A DNA stretch of 64,000 nucleotides from Lysobacter dokdonensis DS-58 (GTDB lineage: Bacteria > Pseudomonadota > Gammaproteobacteria > Xanthomonadales > Xanthomonadaceae). Location: positions 143,797-207,796 of the forward strand of contig NZ_JRKJ01000005.1 of assembly GCF_000770795.1 (NCBI RefSeq). The letters run 5' to 3'. Position 1 is the stretch's first letter; each line of letters opens with the position of its first letter. The notes beneath the pieces were generated by a model. The model saw only the letters and a list, made by a program, of their open reading frames with translations. It was not told the origin of the DNA and did not search any database. Shown in pieces: positions 26,076 through 34,567 of this stretch. A program made the translations under genes and the position numbers.

Positions 26076-26446
26076 GTACCGCGGCAAACACAATTGAAGC
26101 ATTACGAGAGCGCGTTCCTCTCAGTATGAGTGAGATCCTTTGGCAGGATCCGACGTTGGTGCTTCGGGGCGATGGATGGAGCATCGCGATAACGACGCCT
26201 TGGCGTCTTGTGCGCGCCGATACGTTGTTGCTAGGTTCCGATCACGCAAGTCAATCCGCACTCGATGCAATTGTCGCCGGCAGGGCGATCGTAGGTTGTG
26301 AAGCGCAAAGCACGAGATCGACGATCGACCCGGCATTGTTGTTCGACGGTGGGATCACGCTCGAAATCTTTTCGGTCACATATCTGGAGCCATGGATCGT
26401 GGTGACTGCAGGTCGAGGGCATTTCGTCGCGTCCCCTTCGGATTGA
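26072..26446 (+). CDS. Hypothetical protein, candidate Rhs immunity gene (DUF6188-like)
   Basis: 124 residues from ATG 26072, overlapping the Rhs stop (ATGA), with GGAG 11-14 bases upstream. A second ATG at 26126 begins MSEILWQDP. It is a small acidic soluble protein: 'LLFDGGITLEIF' and 'LEPWIVVTAGRG' near the C-terminus resemble DUF6188-type proteins, which are often found beside polymorphic toxins. That family assignment is tentative. By eye its G+C is lower than the flanking core genes. Position right behind an Rhs gene suggests an immunity protein whose toxin has gone. Confidence 0.6.
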   Translation: MSTAANTIEALRERVPLSMSEILWQDPTLVLRGDGWSIAITTPWRLVRADTLLLGSDHASQSALDAIVAGRAIVGCEAQSTRSTIDPALLFDGGITLEIFSVTYLEPWIVVTAGRGHFVASPSD

Positions 26447-26450
26447 AGTC

Positions 26451-26918
26451 ATGATCGAGATCGCCATTCGCGCATTCGTCGGGACGTTGAACGCTGGATG
26501 GTCGTCGGTGCGAAAACTTGAAGACGAGTCGAAACATCACAACACGGTTTCTGATTGGGCACAGGCCTCCTGGGAAGTGCTCGTCGAGTCGTCCCTGCAA
26601 CAGGATCGCGTCAAGGTCAGGCTCGTCGTATACGGAGATGGAGCCGACTGCCATGGTGCCAGCAGCCGCTTCTCCTTTCCGGAAGATCGGGAGACTCACG
26701 AGGTTCGTTGCACGCCGATCCACGACATGGTGGTCGATCGCGTTACCGGCAATCCCGTTTCGCAAAACGGGGCCAGCTATGCGCTGGATCGGTTCGTGTC
26801 CGTGGCCGATGGCTGGTATTTCGAGCGGCCTGCATTCGACCATGCGTTGATAGAACGTGATGGAAAGGAATTCGTCGTGTCGATCGAACAATTGAAGTGG
26901 CAACTGGTCGAACTCTGA
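26451..26918 (+). CDS. Hypothetical protein in the Rhs tip locus
   Basis: 155 residues, ATG 26451, 4 bases after the previous stop. It is soluble and acidic, with no signal peptide or membrane segment. Distinct stretches are 'NAGWSSVRKLEDESKHHN' near the start and 'ALDRFVSVADGWYFERPAF' towards the end. I do not recognise the family. Lower G+C than the core genes and its place among Rhs fragments make an immunity or orphan accessory role plausible, but this is inference from context only. Confidence 0.55.
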   Translation: MIEIAIRAFVGTLNAGWSSVRKLEDESKHHNTVSDWAQASWEVLVESSLQQDRVKVRLVVYGDGADCHGASSRFSFPEDRETHEVRCTPIHDMVVDRVTGNPVSQNGASYALDRFVSVADGWYFERPAFDHALIERDGKEFVVSIEQLKWQLVEL

Positions 26919-26940
26919 TGTACAGCCTTCCTTCCGAATT

Positions 26941-27018
26941 CGTCGCCACCCGAATGGCGCATTGCAAGCCGTCGGCAACGGTATCGTCCATTGGCGGCGA
27001 GTAGGGCTGAAGCAATGA
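26941..27018 (+). pseudogene. Displaced Rhs core fragment
   Basis: Bases 26941-26986 repeat part of the Rhs gene at about 24,997-25,050. Both contain CCGAATGGCGC, TTGCAAG and CGGCAACGGTATCG in the same order, with a 6-base in-frame gap. The translated fragment reads 'RRHPNGALQAVGNGIVHW' against 'SRHPNGALQGFTYGNGIAHE' in the intact protein. The frame runs on to TGA 27016-27018, overlapping the ATG of the next gene. It is too short for a gene and looks like the scar of an extra Rhs copy or tip module. Confidence 0.65.
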
Positions 27019-27686
27019 CCGAGAACATGCTGGAATTTCCAATCGACGGGCGCGCGGTCTGCAAGCTGCTCTCGGACTTGGCCGCCCCGAATGACACATG
27101 GGTCATGAGGTCGATCGAAACGATGGGTGAGTCACTGCTCCTTGGCGACCTTTGGCGTCGTACCAACGAAGGGGAAGTGGTAATTACCACTCGCGAGCTA
27201 TGCGGCGCATTGTCCTGTGCGAGCCAAGTCATCGTCCTGGATCTGCGCCTGTCGAAGGATGCGGAATCCGAACTCTATATCGAGGACGGCAAGGTCTTCG
27301 AAAACACGCTGCGAGCTGCCAGACAAAGGGTCATAATGAGGAGTAGCGCGGCAAGCACCATCCAAGGGTGTCAGGATGAACTGGAAAGGGAAGGCCCTAT
27401 GTGGAACCCCCGAAACCGATTCTGGCTGGCCTGCACACTCGCCCTGGGCCTGTCGTTCCTTGCCGCGACTTATCTAGCCCCCATCGCCACGTACGCGATC
27501 ACGCTCATCGTCGCCGCGGGCCTGGCCTGGGTCGTCGCCGCGCATGCAAAGTTGGCGGGGGGCTTCTACCAACTGTCGCCGGCGCGGGCGTTCGCGATCT
27601 TCGCGGGGGTCGGCGGGGCGCTCGTCGTTGCCTGCGGCATCGGCGCATTCGTCGCCATCGCCATGGCGACCGGCCTCAGGGATTGA
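27015..27686 (+). CDS. Composite hypothetical protein: soluble N-part, membrane C-part
   Basis: 223 residues from ATG 27015 (overlaps the stop of the Rhs fragment). Residues 1-125 are soluble with no family I know ('WVMRSIETMGESLLLGDLW', 'SAASTIQGCQDELERE'). Residues 128-223 hold three to four membrane helices ('FWLACTLALGLSFLAATYLA', 'AITLIVAAGLAWVVAA', 'AIFAGVGGALVVACGIGAF'). By eye the first part has lower G+C than the second. The second part could be a separate gene starting at ATG 27399. It may be a fusion made when an accessory module inserted next to a resident membrane-protein gene. Confidence 0.5.
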   Translation: MTENMLEFPIDGRAVCKLLSDLAAPNDTWVMRSIETMGESLLLGDLWRRTNEGEVVITTRELCGALSCASQVIVLDLRLSKDAESELYIEDGKVFENTLRAARQRVIMRSSAASTIQGCQDELEREGPMWNPRNRFWLACTLALGLSFLAATYLAPIATYAITLIVAAGLAWVVAAHAKLAGGFYQLSPARAFAIFAGVGGALVVACGIGAFVAIAMATGLRD

Positions 27687-27701
27687 GGGCCACCGGAGAC
27701 G

Positions 27702-27731
27702 AAAAACCCCCGGAAACGCAGCTTCCGGGGG
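27702..27731 (-). terminator. Terminator of the tRNA-Glu gene
   Basis: A 9-bp stem (CCCCCGGAA 27707-27715 with TTCCGGGGG 27723-27731), with five A on the plus strand at 27702-27706 that read as the T run on the minus strand, directly behind the tRNA-Glu 3' end. Confidence 0.8.
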
Positions 27732-27739
27732 TCGGGATA

Positions 27740-27815
27740 TGGCGCTCCCTACGGGATTCGAACCCGTGTTTTAGCCTTGAGAGGGCCACGTCCTAGGCCT
27801 CTAGACGAAGGGAGC
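27740..27815 (-). tRNA. tRNA-Glu(CUC)
   Basis: 76 bases including an encoded CCA. Reading the minus strand: acceptor GCTCCCT pairing AGGGAGC, D arm with AGAGGCCTAGG, anticodon loop CTCTCAA (anticodon CTC, Glu, reads GAG), and T arm with GGTTCGAATCC. All arms pair. A strong terminator follows. Confidence 0.95.
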
Positions 27816-27928
27816 AAAAGGGGCGGCGAGGGCGGCTTTCCGTGCCGAAACAAGGCCCTGCGCGAAGGCTTGCTACTATACGGGCCGCCGTGGCCACAGG
27901 CAACGGAACGTCCTTCCATCGGCCCTGA

Positions 27929-29272
27929 ATGTCGACCATCACCGTTTCCAACCCCAATGCCATCGCCGTGCATGCGCGCAGCATCGAGCGCGACGCGCAT
28001 CCGATTTCGCGCAAGGACATCAGTCCGAACGCGTTGCGCGTGCTCTATCGCCTGCGCGAGGGCGGCTTCGGCGCCTACCTCGTGGGCGGCGCAGTGCGCG
28101 ACCTGCTCGTCGACGGCCACCCCAAGGATTTCGACGTCGCGACCAGCGCCACGCCCGAGCAGGTGAAGGCGCTGTTCCGCAATTGCCGCCTCATCGGCCG
28201 TCGCTTCCGCCTGGCGCACGTGGTCTACGGGCGCGAAATCATCGAAGTCGCCACCTTCCGTTCCAACGCCGACGACGGCAGCGGCGACCGCGAGACGCAC
28301 GAAGGCGGCCGCCTGCTGCGCGACAACGTCTACGGCACGATCGAGGAAGACGCGGTCCGCCGCGACTTCACCGCCAATGCGCTGTACTACGCGATCGAGG
28401 ATTTCTCGGTGCGCGACTTCGTCGGCGGCTACGAGGACGTGCAGGCGCGTCTGCTGCGCCTGATCGGCGATCCGGAAACGCGCTATCGCGAAGACCCGGT
28501 GCGCATGCTCCGCGCGATCCGGCTGGCCGCGAAGTTGAACTTCACCATCGAGCCGGCCACGGCCGCGCCGATCCCCGCGCTGGCACCGCTGTTGCGCGAA
28601 TCCGCGCCGGCGCGCCTGTTCGAGGAGTCGCTGAAGCTGTTCCTCTCCGGCAATGCGGTCGCGAGTTTCGAAGGCCTCGAACGCCACGGCCTGCTGCCGG
28701 TCTTCCTGCCGGAAACCGCGAAGGCGCTCGCATCCAACCGCAGCGGCGCATTGCGTCGCATGGTGCTCGAAGGCCTGCGCAGCACCGATCTGCGCGTGGC
28801 CAACGATGAGCCGGTGTCCCCGGCATTCCTGTTCGCAGTGCTCCTGTGGCCCGCGTATTGCCGCGACCTGATGCAGTTGCAGGCCCAGGGCGTGCACGCG
28901 GCCGAAGCGCAGCGTCGCGCCGCCGACCGCGTCACCGTGCACCAACTCAACACCATCGCGTTGCCCCGCCGGTTCTCGCTGCCGATGCAGGAAATCTGGC
29001 TGCTGCAATCGCGCTTCGCGCAGCGCCAGCGCAAGCGTGTGTTCCGGTTGCTGTCGCATCCGCGCTTCCGCGCCGCGTTCGACTTCCTGCAGCTGCGCCA
29101 GTTTGCCTCGCCCGAGCACGCGGAAGACATCGCGTTCTGGATTGAGGCGCAGACGCAGCCGGCCGAAGTCGTCGCGCAGCTCGAAGCGCAGGCGATCGAA
29201 GCGGGCGAGGGCGATGCGCCGCGCAAGCGCCGGCGCCGCCGGCGCCGCACCAACGGCGGCGCCCCGGAGTGA
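27929..29272 (+). CDS. pcnB: Poly(A) polymerase I
   Basis: 447 residues, ATG start. It adds 3' poly(A) tails to RNA and so promotes decay. The nucleotidyltransferase head has 'YLVGGAVRDLLVDGHPKDFD' (about 50-69; the acidic pair in DFD binds metal) and 'RRDFTANALYYAI' near 150, followed by 'DPVRMLRAIRLAAKLNF' of the RNA-binding domain. The C-terminus is a run of Arg and Lys typical of PcnB. It is distinguished from CCA-adding enzyme by the basic N- and C-terminal extensions. folK follows with a 4-base overlap. Confidence 0.93.
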   Translation: MSTITVSNPNAIAVHARSIERDAHPISRKDISPNALRVLYRLREGGFGAYLVGGAVRDLLVDGHPKDFDVATSATPEQVKALFRNCRLIGRRFRLAHVVYGREIIEVATFRSNADDGSGDRETHEGGRLLRDNVYGTIEEDAVRRDFTANALYYAIEDFSVRDFVGGYEDVQARLLRLIGDPETRYREDPVRMLRAIRLAAKLNFTIEPATAAPIPALAPLLRESAPARLFEESLKLFLSGNAVASFEGLERHGLLPVFLPETAKALASNRSGALRRMVLEGLRSTDLRVANDEPVSPAFLFAVLLWPAYCRDLMQLQAQGVHAAEAQRRAADRVTVHQLNTIALPRRFSLPMQEIWLLQSRFAQRQRKRVFRLLSHPRFRAAFDFLQLRQFASPEHAEDIAFWIEAQTQPAEVVAQLEAQAIEAGEGDAPRKRRRRRRRTNGGAPE

Positions 29273-29769
29273 GCGAACGCACGCAGGCCTGCATCGGCCT
29301 CGGCGCCAACCTCGGCGATGCGGTCGCCGCGGTGCAGGGCGCGCTCCAGGCGCTCGATGCGCTGCCGGACACCAGGCTCCTGCGCGCCTCGCGCCTCTAC
29401 CGCACGCCGGCGTGGGGCAAGACCGACCAGCCGGCGTTCGTGAACGCGGCGGCCATCGTCGAGACCACCCTCGACGCACGCACTTTGCTCGACCACATGC
29501 TGCGCATCGAACGCGACTTCGGCCGCGACCGCGCCGGCGACGGCAGCGACCGCTGGGGTGCGCGCACCCTCGACCTCGACCTGCTGCTGTTCGGCGATGC
29601 GGCGATCGACGAACCGGGCCTGCGCGTACCGCACCCGCATCTCCACGAGCGCGCCTTCGCGTTGGTGCCGCTGGTCGAAATCGCCCCCGACCTCGTGATT
29701 CCCGGTCATGGCCGCGCGTCGGACCTGGTCGCCGCGATGGTGACCGGCGACATCCACGCGCTGGGCTGA
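29269..29769 (+). CDS. folK: 6-hydroxymethyl-7,8-dihydropterin pyrophosphokinase
   Basis: 166 residues, GTG start overlapping the pcnB stop. HPPK makes the pyrophosphorylated pterin for dihydropteroate synthase in folate synthesis. Motifs: 'CIGLGANLGDAVAAV' at the start, 'LYRTPAWGKTDQPAFVNAA' near 45-63, and the signature 'RWGARTLDLDLLLFGD' (about 100-115). The order pcnB-folK-panB-panC-panD is common in gammaproteobacteria. Confidence 0.95.
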   Translation: MSERTQACIGLGANLGDAVAAVQGALQALDALPDTRLLRASRLYRTPAWGKTDQPAFVNAAAIVETTLDARTLLDHMLRIERDFGRDRAGDGSDRWGARTLDLDLLLFGDAAIDEPGLRVPHPHLHERAFALVPLVEIAPDLVIPGHGRASDLVAAMVTGDIHALG

Positions 29770-29786
29770 CGCGCTAGGCTATCGCC

Positions 29787-30602
29787 ATGTACACCAGCAC
29801 CGACGCCAAGCCCTGGACCGTGCCCATGCTGGCCGACGCCAAGCGCGACGGCCGCAAGCTCGTCATGCTCACGGCCTACGACGCGGGATTCGCGCGCGTG
29901 ATGGACGACAACGGCGTCGACCTGGTCCTCGTCGGCGATTCGCTCGGAATGGTGGTGCAGGGCCACGACAGCACGCTGCCCGTGACCGTCGATGACGTCG
30001 CGTATCACGTCGCGTGCGTGTCGCGCGGATTGGAGCGTGCGTTGTTGATCGCCGATCTTCCCTTCGGCGCCGATGCCACGCCGGAACGCGCGCTCGACGC
30101 ATCGCTGGCCCTGCTGCGCGCGGGCGCGGCGATGGTCAAGCTCGAAGGCGCGGGCCACAAGCTCGAGGTGATTCGCTTCCTCGTCGAGCGCGAGATTCCC
30201 GTGTGCGCGCACCTCGGGCTCACGCCGCAATCGGTGCTGCGCCTGGGCGGTTACAAGGTGCAGGGCCGCGAAGACGCGGCCGCCAAGAAGATCCTCGCGG
30301 ATGCGCTCGAAGTCGCCAAAGCGGGCGCCGCGTTGCTGGTGCTGGAATGCGTGCCCTCGCAACTGGCGGCCGCAATCACCCTCGCCAGCCCGATCCCCAC
30401 CATCGGCATCGGCGCAGGCGCCGCGTGCGATGGCCAGGTGCTCGTGCTGCACGATCTGCTCGGCGCCAACACCGGTCATCGCCGCCCGAAATTCGTGAAG
30501 AACTTCCTCGCCGAAGGTGGCTCGATCGCGGGCGCGGTGAAGGCCTACGCGGAGGCCGTGCGCAGCGGCGCGTTCCCCGACGCCGCGCACGCCTACGAAT
30601 GA
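29787..30602 (+). CDS. panB: 3-methyl-2-oxobutanoate hydroxymethyltransferase
   Basis: 271 residues. It forms ketopantoate from 2-oxoisovalerate and methylene-tetrahydrofolate, the first step to pantothenate. Motifs: '[19 protein letters not shown]', '[20 protein letters not shown]' (metal-binding Asp), '[20 protein letters not shown]' and '[20 protein letters not shown]'. Full family length. The stop overlaps the panC ATG. Confidence 0.96.
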   Translation: MYTSTDAKPWTVPMLADAKRDGRKLVMLTAYDAGFARVMDDNGVDLVLVGDSLGMVVQGHDSTLPVTVDDVAYHVACVSRGLERALLIADLPFGADATPERALDASLALLRAGAAMVKLEGAGHKLEVIRFLVEREIPVCAHLGLTPQSVLRLGGYKVQGREDAAAKKILADALEVAKAGAALLVLECVPSQLAAAITLASPIPTIGIGAGAACDGQVLVLHDLLGANTGHRRPKFVKNFLAEGGSIAGAVKAYAEAVRSGAFPDAAHAYE

Positions 30603-31441
30603 CCCTCGCCGTCGCCACCACGCTCGACGAGCTGCGGGCGCACGTTGGCGAATGGAAGCGCGCGGGGTTGCGCGTGGGTTTCGTGCCGACGATGGGCAAC
30701 CTGCACGCGGGCCATCATTCGCTCGTGCAACTCGCGCGCAAACACGCCGATCGCGTGGTCGCCAGCGTGTTCGTGAACCCCACGCAGTTCGGCCCGAACG
30801 AAGATTTCGCGCGCTATCCGCGCACGCCCGACGCCGATGCGGCGGGCCTGTCCGCCGCCGGTTGCCACCTGCTGTGGCTGCCCGAGGTGGTGACGATGTA
30901 CCCCTTCGGCGCGGACAACGCGGTGCGCATCCGCGTGCCGGGCGTCACCGACGTGCTGGAAGGCGCGCATCGCGCCGGGCACTTCGATGGCGTGGCGACG
31001 GTGGTCGCGCGCCTGTTCCTGCAGGTGCAGCCCGACATCGCCGTGTTCGGCCGCAAGGATTACCAGCAACTCGCGGTGATCCGTTACCTCGTGCGCGACC
31101 TCGCGTTCCCGATCGAGCTGATCGCGGCGGACACCCTGCGCGAATCCGACGGCCTGGCGATGAGCTCGCGCAACCAGTACCTGTCGGCGGAAGAGCGCCC
31201 CGTCGCCGCCACGATCCACCGCACCTTGCTGCGCATGCGGCAGGCCACGCTGGGCGGAACGCCGCGTTCCGCCGTCGAGGCGGAGGCGAGGGCGGCACTG
31301 GCGCAGGCCGGGTTCGACGTCGACTACGCCGTGGTGCGCACGCCGGAACTCATTGAACCGCAAGACATTCCGGGCCCGCGGGTGGCGCTGGTCGCAGCAA
31401 GGCTGGGCCGCACGCGCCTCATCGACAACCTGGAATTCTGA
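30599..31441 (+). CDS. panC: Pantoate-beta-alanine ligase
   Basis: 280 residues from ATG 30599 (ATGA overlap with panB). It joins pantoate and beta-alanine with ATP. The nucleotidyltransferase motif '[13 protein letters not shown]' (HxGH, about 31-43), '[19 protein letters not shown]' and the KMSKS-like '[12 protein letters not shown]' (near 185) are all present. Length matches the family. panD follows 103 bases later, perhaps from its own promoter. Confidence 0.96.
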   Translation: MTLAVATTLDELRAHVGEWKRAGLRVGFVPTMGNLHAGHHSLVQLARKHADRVVASVFVNPTQFGPNEDFARYPRTPDADAAGLSAAGCHLLWLPEVVTMYPFGADNAVRIRVPGVTDVLEGAHRAGHFDGVATVVARLFLQVQPDIAVFGRKDYQQLAVIRYLVRDLAFPIELIAADTLRESDGLAMSSRNQYLSAEERPVAATIHRTLLRMRQATLGGTPRSAVEAEARAALAQAGFDVDYAVVRTPELIEPQDIPGPRVALVAARLGRTRLIDNLEF

Positions 31442-31466
31442 ACGACCGCCGGGCCTCCGGCCCCCT

Positions 31467-31494
31467 TTGTTGCGGCGCGGAAAACCCCTATCTA
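31467..31494 (+). promoter_or_regulatory. Candidate sigma-70 promoter for panD
   Basis: TTGTTG (31467-31472), a 16-base spacer and TATCTA (31489-31494) in the panC-panD gap, about 50 bases before the panD ATG. The match is partial and the spacing acceptable. Confidence 0.35.
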
Positions 31495-31544
31495 GACTGC
31501 GCACCTTTCCCGGGCCGGTGCCCGGTTTCCCGCGGAGCCGTTCC

Positions 31545-31925
31545 ATGCAGCTCAACCTGCTCAAAGCCAAGATCCACCGCGCCTCGGTCACGCACGCCGA
31601 GCTTCACTACGAAGGCTCGTGCGCGATCGACGGGCGCCTGCTCGACATCGCCGGCATCCGCGAGTACGAACAGATCCACATCTACAACGTCAACAACGGC
31701 GCGCGCTTCGTGACCTACGCGATCCGCGGCGAGGAAGGCTCGGGCGTGATCTCGGTGAACGGCGCGGCCGCGCACTGCGCTTCGCCCGGCGACCTCGTGA
31801 TCATCTGCGCCTACGCCACGATGGACGAGGCCGAGGCGGCGAAGTACAAGCCGACCTGCGTGTACGTCGACCGGCAGAACGGCCTGACGCACACCAATCA
31901 CTCGATGCCGAAGCAGGCTGCGTGA
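31545..31925 (+). CDS. panD: Aspartate 1-decarboxylase precursor
   Basis: 126 residues from ATG 31545. It makes beta-alanine for PanC. The self-cleavage site Gly24-Ser25 is present in '[12 protein letters not shown]'; Ser25 becomes the pyruvoyl group. '[16 protein letters not shown]', '[20 protein letters not shown]' and Tyr/Arg residues of the active site are typical. A frame reaching further left (31353) only shadows panC. It completes the pantothenate set panBCD in one place. Confidence 0.96.
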   Translation: MQLNLLKAKIHRASVTHAELHYEGSCAIDGRLLDIAGIREYEQIHIYNVNNGARFVTYAIRGEEGSGVISVNGAAAHCASPGDLVIICAYATMDEAEAAKYKPTCVYVDRQNGLTHTNHSMPKQAA

Positions 31926-31936
31926 TACTGGGGCGC

Positions 31937-33460
31937 ATGGACGCCAGCCCCTTCAAGCAGCACTTCGAGGCCCTGCGCGCGCACGCCGCGCGCCTGGCGG
32001 GCACGCCGATCCGCGTTCTCGCGCAAACACCGGCGCGCGCGACCGACCTCGCATTGCGCATCGGCCCGCTCTACGCCAACTTCGCGCGCCAGCGTTACGA
32101 CGCCGCCGCCATCGACGCGTTGTTCGCGCTCGCCGACACCGCGCAATTCCCCGAACGCGTCCGCGACCAGTTCGACGGCAAGCGTGTCAATCCGACCGAA
32201 GACCGCGCCGCGCTGCACACGGCCTTGCGCAGCGCGTTGAGCGATGCGCCGATCGCGGTGGCCGCGCATGAAGAAGCGCAGGCCGCCATCACGCGCATGC
32301 GACGCGTGGTCGACGCCTTGCAGGACACGCCCGTCACCGATGTCGTCAGCATCGGCATCGGTGGCTCCGACCTCGGGCCGCGGCTGGTCGTCGATGCGCT
32401 GTCGCCGCCACGCCCGGGCCGCTTCCGCGTGCATTTCATCTCGAACGTCGACGGTGCCGCCGCACAGCGCGTGCTCGCGGGGCTCGACCCGAAGCGCACC
32501 GCCGCCATCGTCGTGTCGAAGACCTTCGGCACGCAGGAAACGCTGCTCAACGGCGGCATCGTGCGCGAATGGCTCGGCGACGACAGCCGGCTGCTCGCCG
32601 TCACCGCCAACGTCGCACGCGCGGCGGAGTGGGGCATCCCCGAAGCGCGCATCCTGCCGATGTGGGATTGGGTCGGCGGCCGGTATTCGTTGTGGTCGGC
32701 GGTCGGCTTGCCGATCGCGCTCGCGCTCGGCATGCCTGCGTTCGAAGCCTTGCTCGCCGGCGCGGGCGAAATGGACGCACATGTATTGCAGGCCGCGCCG
32801 CGCGAAAACCTCGTCTACTGGCATGCGCTGACCGCGATCTGGAATCGCAACGCGCTCGGCTATTCGACGCAAGGGGTCTTCGCCTACGACGATCGGTTGA
32901 AGTTGCTGCCCGCGCATTTGCAGCAAGTGGTGATGGAAAGCCTCGGCAAGTCCGTGCGACTGGATGGTTCGCCCGTCGCCGAGGACACCGTGCCCGTGTG
33001 GTGGGGCGGCGCGGGCACCGACGTGCAGCACAGCTTCTTCCAGGCGCTGCACCAGGGCACGGATGTCATTCCCGGCGATTTCGTCGGCACGATCCAGGCC
33101 GACCATCCGAACCGCGAAAGCCACCGCGCGTTGTTCGCCAATCTGCTCGCGCAGACCGAAGCCTTCGCCAACGGCCAGGACAACGACGACCCGCACCGCC
33201 GCTACGCCGGCAACCGCCCGAGCACGATGGTGTTGCTCGATGCGCTGACGCCGCGCTCGCTCGGTGCGCTGATCGCGCTGTACGAGCACAGCGTGTACCT
33301 GCAGTCGGTCGCGTGGGGCATCAATGCGTTCGACCAGTTCGGCGTCGAACTGGGCAAGCAGGTCGCCAATTCCCTGCTACCCGCGATGCGCGGGCAGAAA
33401 GCCGAAGTCGCCGACCCCGTGACACGCGCGCTGCTGGACGAGATCCTGCGCGAACGCTGA
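31937..33460 (+). CDS. pgi: Glucose-6-phosphate isomerase
   Basis: 507 residues from ATG 31937, 11 bases after panD. It interconverts glucose-6-phosphate and fructose-6-phosphate. Signatures: '[20 protein letters not shown]', '[16 protein letters not shown]', '[20 protein letters not shown]', the catalytic Glu region 'LGKSVRLDG' and '[18 protein letters not shown]' near the end. Slightly shorter than the E. coli enzyme (549) but complete. Probably read with the pan genes. Confidence 0.96.
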   Translation: MDASPFKQHFEALRAHAARLAGTPIRVLAQTPARATDLALRIGPLYANFARQRYDAAAIDALFALADTAQFPERVRDQFDGKRVNPTEDRAALHTALRSALSDAPIAVAAHEEAQAAITRMRRVVDALQDTPVTDVVSIGIGGSDLGPRLVVDALSPPRPGRFRVHFISNVDGAAAQRVLAGLDPKRTAAIVVSKTFGTQETLLNGGIVREWLGDDSRLLAVTANVARAAEWGIPEARILPMWDWVGGRYSLWSAVGLPIALALGMPAFEALLAGAGEMDAHVLQAAPRENLVYWHALTAIWNRNALGYSTQGVFAYDDRLKLLPAHLQQVVMESLGKSVRLDGSPVAEDTVPVWWGGAGTDVQHSFFQALHQGTDVIPGDFVGTIQADHPNRESHRALFANLLAQTEAFANGQDNDDPHRRYAGNRPSTMVLLDALTPRSLGALIALYEHSVYLQSVAWGINAFDQFGVELGKQVANSLLPAMRGQKAEVADPVTRALLDEILRER

Positions 33461-33462
33461 CT

Positions 33463-34527
33463 TCAGCGCGAAGCGTGACGCGCGATCGCCCACGCCACAT
33501 GCTCGCGCACGACGGGATCCTCCACATCCCGTCGTGACTCCAACGCCCGCAACACCTCCGGCGTCGTCGGCGCATTTCCCAACGCCACCGCGATATTGCG
33601 CAACCATCGCGCATATCCGCTGCGCCGGATGGCAGACCCTTCCGTCCGCCGGAGGAAATCGTCCTCCGACCACGCGAACAACTCCGGCAACGTCGCCGTA
33701 TCGAGATTGTTGCGTGCGCGGAAATCGGGTTCGTCGGTGCGCTTGGCGAACTTGTTCCACGGACAGATCAGCTGGCAGTCGTCGCACCCGAAGATGCGGT
33801 TGCCCATCAGCGGGCGCAGTTCCGGATCGATGCTGCCCTCATGCTCGATCGTCAGGTAGGAAATGCAGCGCCGCGCATCGAGCCGGTTGGGCGCCACGAT
33901 CGCCTGCGTCGGACACACGTCGATGCAACGCCGGCAGGAACCGCAGTGCGCGCTCGCGGGCGGATCGATCGGCAACGGAATGTCGACGAACACCTCGCCG
34001 AGGAAGAACCACGAGCCCGCGTCGCGATCGATCAGGCACGTGTTCTTGCCGATCCAGCCCAGCCCCGCATTGCGCGCCAGCGCGCGTTCCAGCACCGGCG
34101 CCGAATCCACGAACACGCGATGCCCGAACGGCCCGACGAGCGCCGCGATCCGATCGGCCAGCGTCTGCAAGCGGTTGCGCATGAGCTTGTGGTAGTCGCG
34201 GCCCAGCGCGTAACGCGCGACGTAGGCGCGTTCGCCGTCGGCCAGGGTGCGCCACGCGAATTCATCGTCCTGCGCGTAATCCAGGCCCACCGAGATCACG
34301 CGCACGGTGCCGGGGACCAGTTCCCCCGGCCGCGATCGCTTGTCGCCGTGCCGCGCCATCCAGTCCATCGACCCGTAGAGCCCCTGCGCCAGCCAGTCGC
34401 GCAAGTGGCCCTCGTCCTGGTCCAGGTCCACGCCGGCGATGCCCACGCGCTGGAACCCGAGGTCGCGGGCGAGCGCACGGATCTGCCCGGCGAGGACGCT
34501 GCCCTCTGGTGCAGGTTGCGACGGCAT
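33463..34527 (-). CDS. queG: Epoxyqueuosine reductase
   Basis: 354 residues from ATG 34527. It reduces epoxyqueuosine to queuosine in tRNA with cobalamin and two 4Fe-4S clusters. The ferredoxin-like motifs are visible: 'CGSCRRCIDVCPTQAI' and 'CDDCQLICPWNKFA'. The central 'VDSAPVLERALARNAGLGWI' and 'GKNTCLI' are characteristic. The C-terminal part is HEAT-like ('WLRNIAVALGNAPTTPEVL'). It is divergent from nnr, as in E. coli, and its 3' end lies 2 bases from that of pgi. Confidence 0.94.
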   Translation of the reverse strand: MPSQPAPEGSVLAGQIRALARDLGFQRVGIAGVDLDQDEGHLRDWLAQGLYGSMDWMARHGDKRSRPGELVPGTVRVISVGLDYAQDDEFAWRTLADGERAYVARYALGRDYHKLMRNRLQTLADRIAALVGPFGHRVFVDSAPVLERALARNAGLGWIGKNTCLIDRDAGSWFFLGEVFVDIPLPIDPPASAHCGSCRRCIDVCPTQAIVAPNRLDARRCISYLTIEHEGSIDPELRPLMGNRIFGCDDCQLICPWNKFAKRTDEPDFRARNNLDTATLPELFAWSEDDFLRRTEGSAIRRSGYARWLRNIAVALGNAPTTPEVLRALESRRDVEDPVVREHVAWAIARHASR

Positions 34528-34567
34528 TGGCGAAAGGGGGACCACGTGCCAAGTATAGAATCCACCG

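Noticed and set aside
27740..27815. tRNA-Glu as an insertion site for the Rhs accessory genes
   Set aside because: The tRNA and its terminator are intact, and I see no integrase or duplicated tRNA 3' end next to it.
31442..31465. Terminator between panC and panD
   Set aside because: The short GGGCC/GGCCC pairing has no convincing T run, and panD is expected to be read with its neighbours or from its own promoter.
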